A stretch of DNA of 64,000 bases. Origin: Occallatibacter riparius. GTDB taxonomy: Bacteria; Acidobacteriota; Terriglobia; Terriglobales; Acidobacteriaceae. The DNA lies in assembly GCF_025264625.1 (NCBI RefSeq), contig NZ_CP093313.1:4278001-4342000 (forward strand). Reading direction: 5' to 3'. The stretch's first letter is position 1, and every line of letters begins with the position of its first letter. This document shows, in pieces, positions 62,455-64,000 of the stretch. The notes under the pieces were generated by a model, which was not told where the DNA came from, made no database searches, and saw nothing but the letters and a program-made list of their open reading frames with translations. A program made the translations under genes and the position numbers.

Positions 62455-62940
62455 TCACCGTCCGGGTCCGCTCAGCCGCGTCGCCGCGTGCGTCACGCAG
62501 CCAACGGAGATCACATTGCCGGCCAGGTCAGAATCGGTAATGGTCCCCTTTGCCGTGAAGCTCTGGCCGTCGGGGTTGAGCGTCATGCTGTTGAGTCCCT
62601 CGGCGATGGAATGAGGCGTGCCATCCGTGTTGTAGCGGAAGAACCAGTATGAAGCGACGTAGGCGCGCCTCTGATCACCGTGGCTCCAGGTGCCAACGCT
62701 GCTTCCGCGCAGGTAGGTGCTGGCTGTCTCGCTGAAGGATCCGTCGCGGCTGAACAACTGCAGGGCGCGAACGGTACGGATGAGATGCCCGTCGTTGCAA
62801 TCCACTACGGTGACGTGCACATCCCACGTGCCCAGCATAGGATCCATTCCCATGGATTCGCGTTCCTGTGCGTGCAGGATGGTCTGCGTTGTGGCAAGAG
62901 CCAGGATAAGGGTGGCAATGCGGAACATCATCTTCGTCAT
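62455..62940 (-). CDS. Secreted hypothetical protein, lipocalin-like pattern
   Basis: 161 residues. A signal peptide (MFRIATLILALATTQTILHA) is followed by a beta-rich domain: MLGTWDVHVTVVDCNDGHLI, LFSRDGSFSETASTY, GTWSHGDQRRAYVASYWFFR, FTAKGTITDSDLAG. The GTW start and alternating strands suggest a small beta-barrel. Two Cys may form a disulfide. GGAGG lies five bases before the ATG. Function unknown. Confidence 0.78.
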   Translation of the reverse strand: MTKMMFRIATLILALATTQTILHAQERESMGMDPMLGTWDVHVTVVDCNDGHLIRTVRALQLFSRDGSFSETASTYLRGSSVGTWSHGDQRRAYVASYWFFRYNTDGTPHSIAEGLNSMTLNPDGQSFTAKGTITDSDLAGNVISVGCVTHAATRLSGPGR

Positions 62941-63062
62941 AACGACCTCCGTCTCAGGTGTGAATTTGCGGCGGCATAACCGCCTTCACCCCTTCAGGCG
63001 CAAGACCGCGAAGAAAACTGGCATGAGGTCAAAATTTATTTTTCAGCTAGTTCTGGCTGATC

Positions 63063-63629
63063 CTAGTTATGGCTGATCTGGGACTGGAGCCAGGAGCGCG
63101 CGAATTTCCAGTCGCGCATCACAGTCTCCGGCGAAACCGCGAGGACCTCGGCGGATTCGTCCACGCTCAGCCCGCCGAAGAAACGCATCTCCACTACGCG
63201 CGCCTTGCGCGCATCCAGCTGGGCCAGCGCTTTGAGCGCATCATCTAAAGCGATCAGTTCGCGGGCGCGGATCGCGCCGATGTCCGGCAGCTCATCCAGA
63301 TTGAGCCGCTCTGCGCTGCCTCCGCGTTTGGCGGCCAGGCGGCGGCGCGCGCGGTCCAGCAGAATATTGCGCATGATCTGCGCCGAGATCGCATAGAAAT
63401 GAGCGCGATGCTGCCAGTCGACGTTCGTGATGTCAACCAGCTCGATGAAGGCTTCGTGGACGAGGGCGGTGGCCTGTAGGGTGTTGCCGGCGCGCTCGTT
63501 GCGCATGTAGCTGCCGGCTATGCGGCGCAGCGTGCGATAGACGTGCGGAGTGAGCTTCTCCAGGGCCTCGCGATCGCCTCCGGCCCAGGCGCGTAGCAGC
63601 GCGGTCGTTTCCGAAATGCTTTCAGTCAT
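63063..63629 (-). CDS. ECF-type RNA polymerase sigma factor
   Basis: 188 residues. Region 2 (VYRTLRRIAGSYMRNERAG, ALVHEAFIELVD, FYAISAQIMRNILLDRARRR) is followed by region 4 (ARKARVVEMRFFGGLSVDES, VLAVSPETVMRDWKFARSWL). It is the ECF group common in Acidobacteria and Planctomycetes, which usually has no anti-sigma gene but sits beside a Ser/Thr kinase, as here. The ATG at 63629 is chosen for the family N-terminus. Confidence 0.92.
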   Translation of the reverse strand: MTESISETTALLRAWAGGDREALEKLTPHVYRTLRRIAGSYMRNERAGNTLQATALVHEAFIELVDITNVDWQHRAHFYAISAQIMRNILLDRARRRLAAKRGGSAERLNLDELPDIGAIRARELIALDDALKALAQLDARKARVVEMRFFGGLSVDESAEVLAVSPETVMRDWKFARSWLQSQISHN

Positions 63630-63754
63630 CTTGTTTGATTCGCGCCGATTATACCCCGGAGGCACAGGCCCGAACCCTTGCGAAATTGCAAAGAGGCGAT
63701 TGCAGCCCGTACGTGCCGATCTTATGATGGTTGGCACTCCCCGCGGATATCCCC

Positions 63755-64000
63755 ATGCGACCCGAAGATCTGCGTCAGATCGAAGAGCTGTACCACTCGG
63801 CGCGCGAGCGCGGCACTGCTGTGCTCGATGACGTTGCGCCCAGCCTGCGGCGCGAAGTGGAGAAGCTGCTGGCCCAGGACTCTGAGGACGCGGAAGACGC
63901 CGGAAAGCTTCTCGATCAAAGTGCGGCGGAACTGTTGATCCAGATGCCCGTCCCCGAAGTGGAGCCCGGCTCCCTCCTGGGGCCCTACAAGATTGAAGCC
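63755..64000 (+). CDS. Ser/Thr protein kinase, N-terminal part only (window edge)
   Basis: 82 codons to the right edge: MRPEDLRQIEELYHSARERG, then LRREVEKLLAQD and the start of a kinase domain, GSLLGPYKIEA. The preceding helical segment is the usual N-terminus of acidobacterial kinases that are paired with ECF sigma factors. Divergent from the sigma gene (125-base gap), so a shared regulatory region is likely. Confidence 0.85.
   Translation, partial: MRPEDLRQIEELYHSARERGTAVLDDVAPSLRREVEKLLAQDSEDAEDAGKLLDQSAAELLIQMPVPEVEPGSLLGPYKIEA

Overview
The window (about 62-65% GC, estimated by eye) looks like chromosome from an Acidobacteriota genome of the Acidobacteriales/Terriglobales kind. The pointers are a duplicated orphan MacB-type permease (ADOP), an S53 kumamolisin-like protease with Ig repeats, several Ser/Thr kinases with extra modules, an ECF sigma factor next to a kinase, a PadR regulator, and an unusual tRNA of the 8/4 (allo-tRNA) type reported from Acidobacteria. 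No phage, insertion sequence, rRNA or CRISPR array is visible.

Layout. 1-2.3 kb: a truncated padR gene, a SAM-dependent O-methyltransferase and a frameshifted SEC-C gene. 2.3-8.7 kb: a minus-strand catabolic operon, lutA-lutB-lutC-rhaI-rhaEW. It joins L-rhamnose isomerisation and aldol cleavage (with lactaldehyde oxidation) to L-lactate oxidation to pyruvate. 9-13 kb: the secreted S53 protease. 13-17.2 kb: a NitT/TauT-like ABC ATPase and fused permease coupled to a Gfo/Idh oxidoreductase. 17.4-20 kb: two tandem receiver-only response regulators and membrane proteins. 20-23 kb: the classic dnaX-ybaB-recR cluster on the minus strand. 23-27.4 kb: a membrane protein, a SET-domain protein coupled to a small hypothetical, a TPR protein and a lipase-like protein.

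27.6-34 kb: a split cytochrome c maturation locus, ccmE-ccmA-ybaK-ccmB and, 3 kb away, ccmC-ccmD. CcmE carries CXXXY instead of HXXXY. Between the two parts lie the allo-tRNA candidate, a TlpA-like redoxin, an orphan HigA-like regulator and a solo CheB. Two near-identical palindromic repeats flank the cheB-higA segment. 34-35 kb: two tiny paralogous single-TM ORFs. 35-44.2 kb: M28 peptidase, CPBP protease, MltF-like transglycosylase, a VapBC pair with a readable promoter/operator, MscL with a zinc ribbon, and a kinase with Sel1 repeats. 44-53 kb: mtnA, a response regulator, the ADOP permease, a secreted NHL/Ig protein, a pseudokinase-SPOR protein and a decayed CadD-type transporter gene. 53.6-57.5 kb: small proteins, a response regulator, DoxX, and a TetR-glycosyltransferase pair with a 32-bp operator-like palindrome. 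57.6-64 kb: a secreted glycosidase-like protein coupled to a stand-alone esterase C-terminal module, a lipoprotein, a riboflavin-kinase-like protein coupled to a VOC gene with an in-frame stop, an ECF sigma factor, and the start of another kinase.

The most unusual items are the 8/4 tRNA-like gene with a long variable arm and a GAU anticodon, the palindromic repeats at cheB/higA, the tiny TM protein pair, the VapBC promoter with an operator between -35 and -10, and the pseudokinase-SPOR fusion. Start codons were chosen from Shine-Dalgarno matches, 4-nt overlaps, signal peptides and family N-termini. Many differ from the longest possible reading frame.
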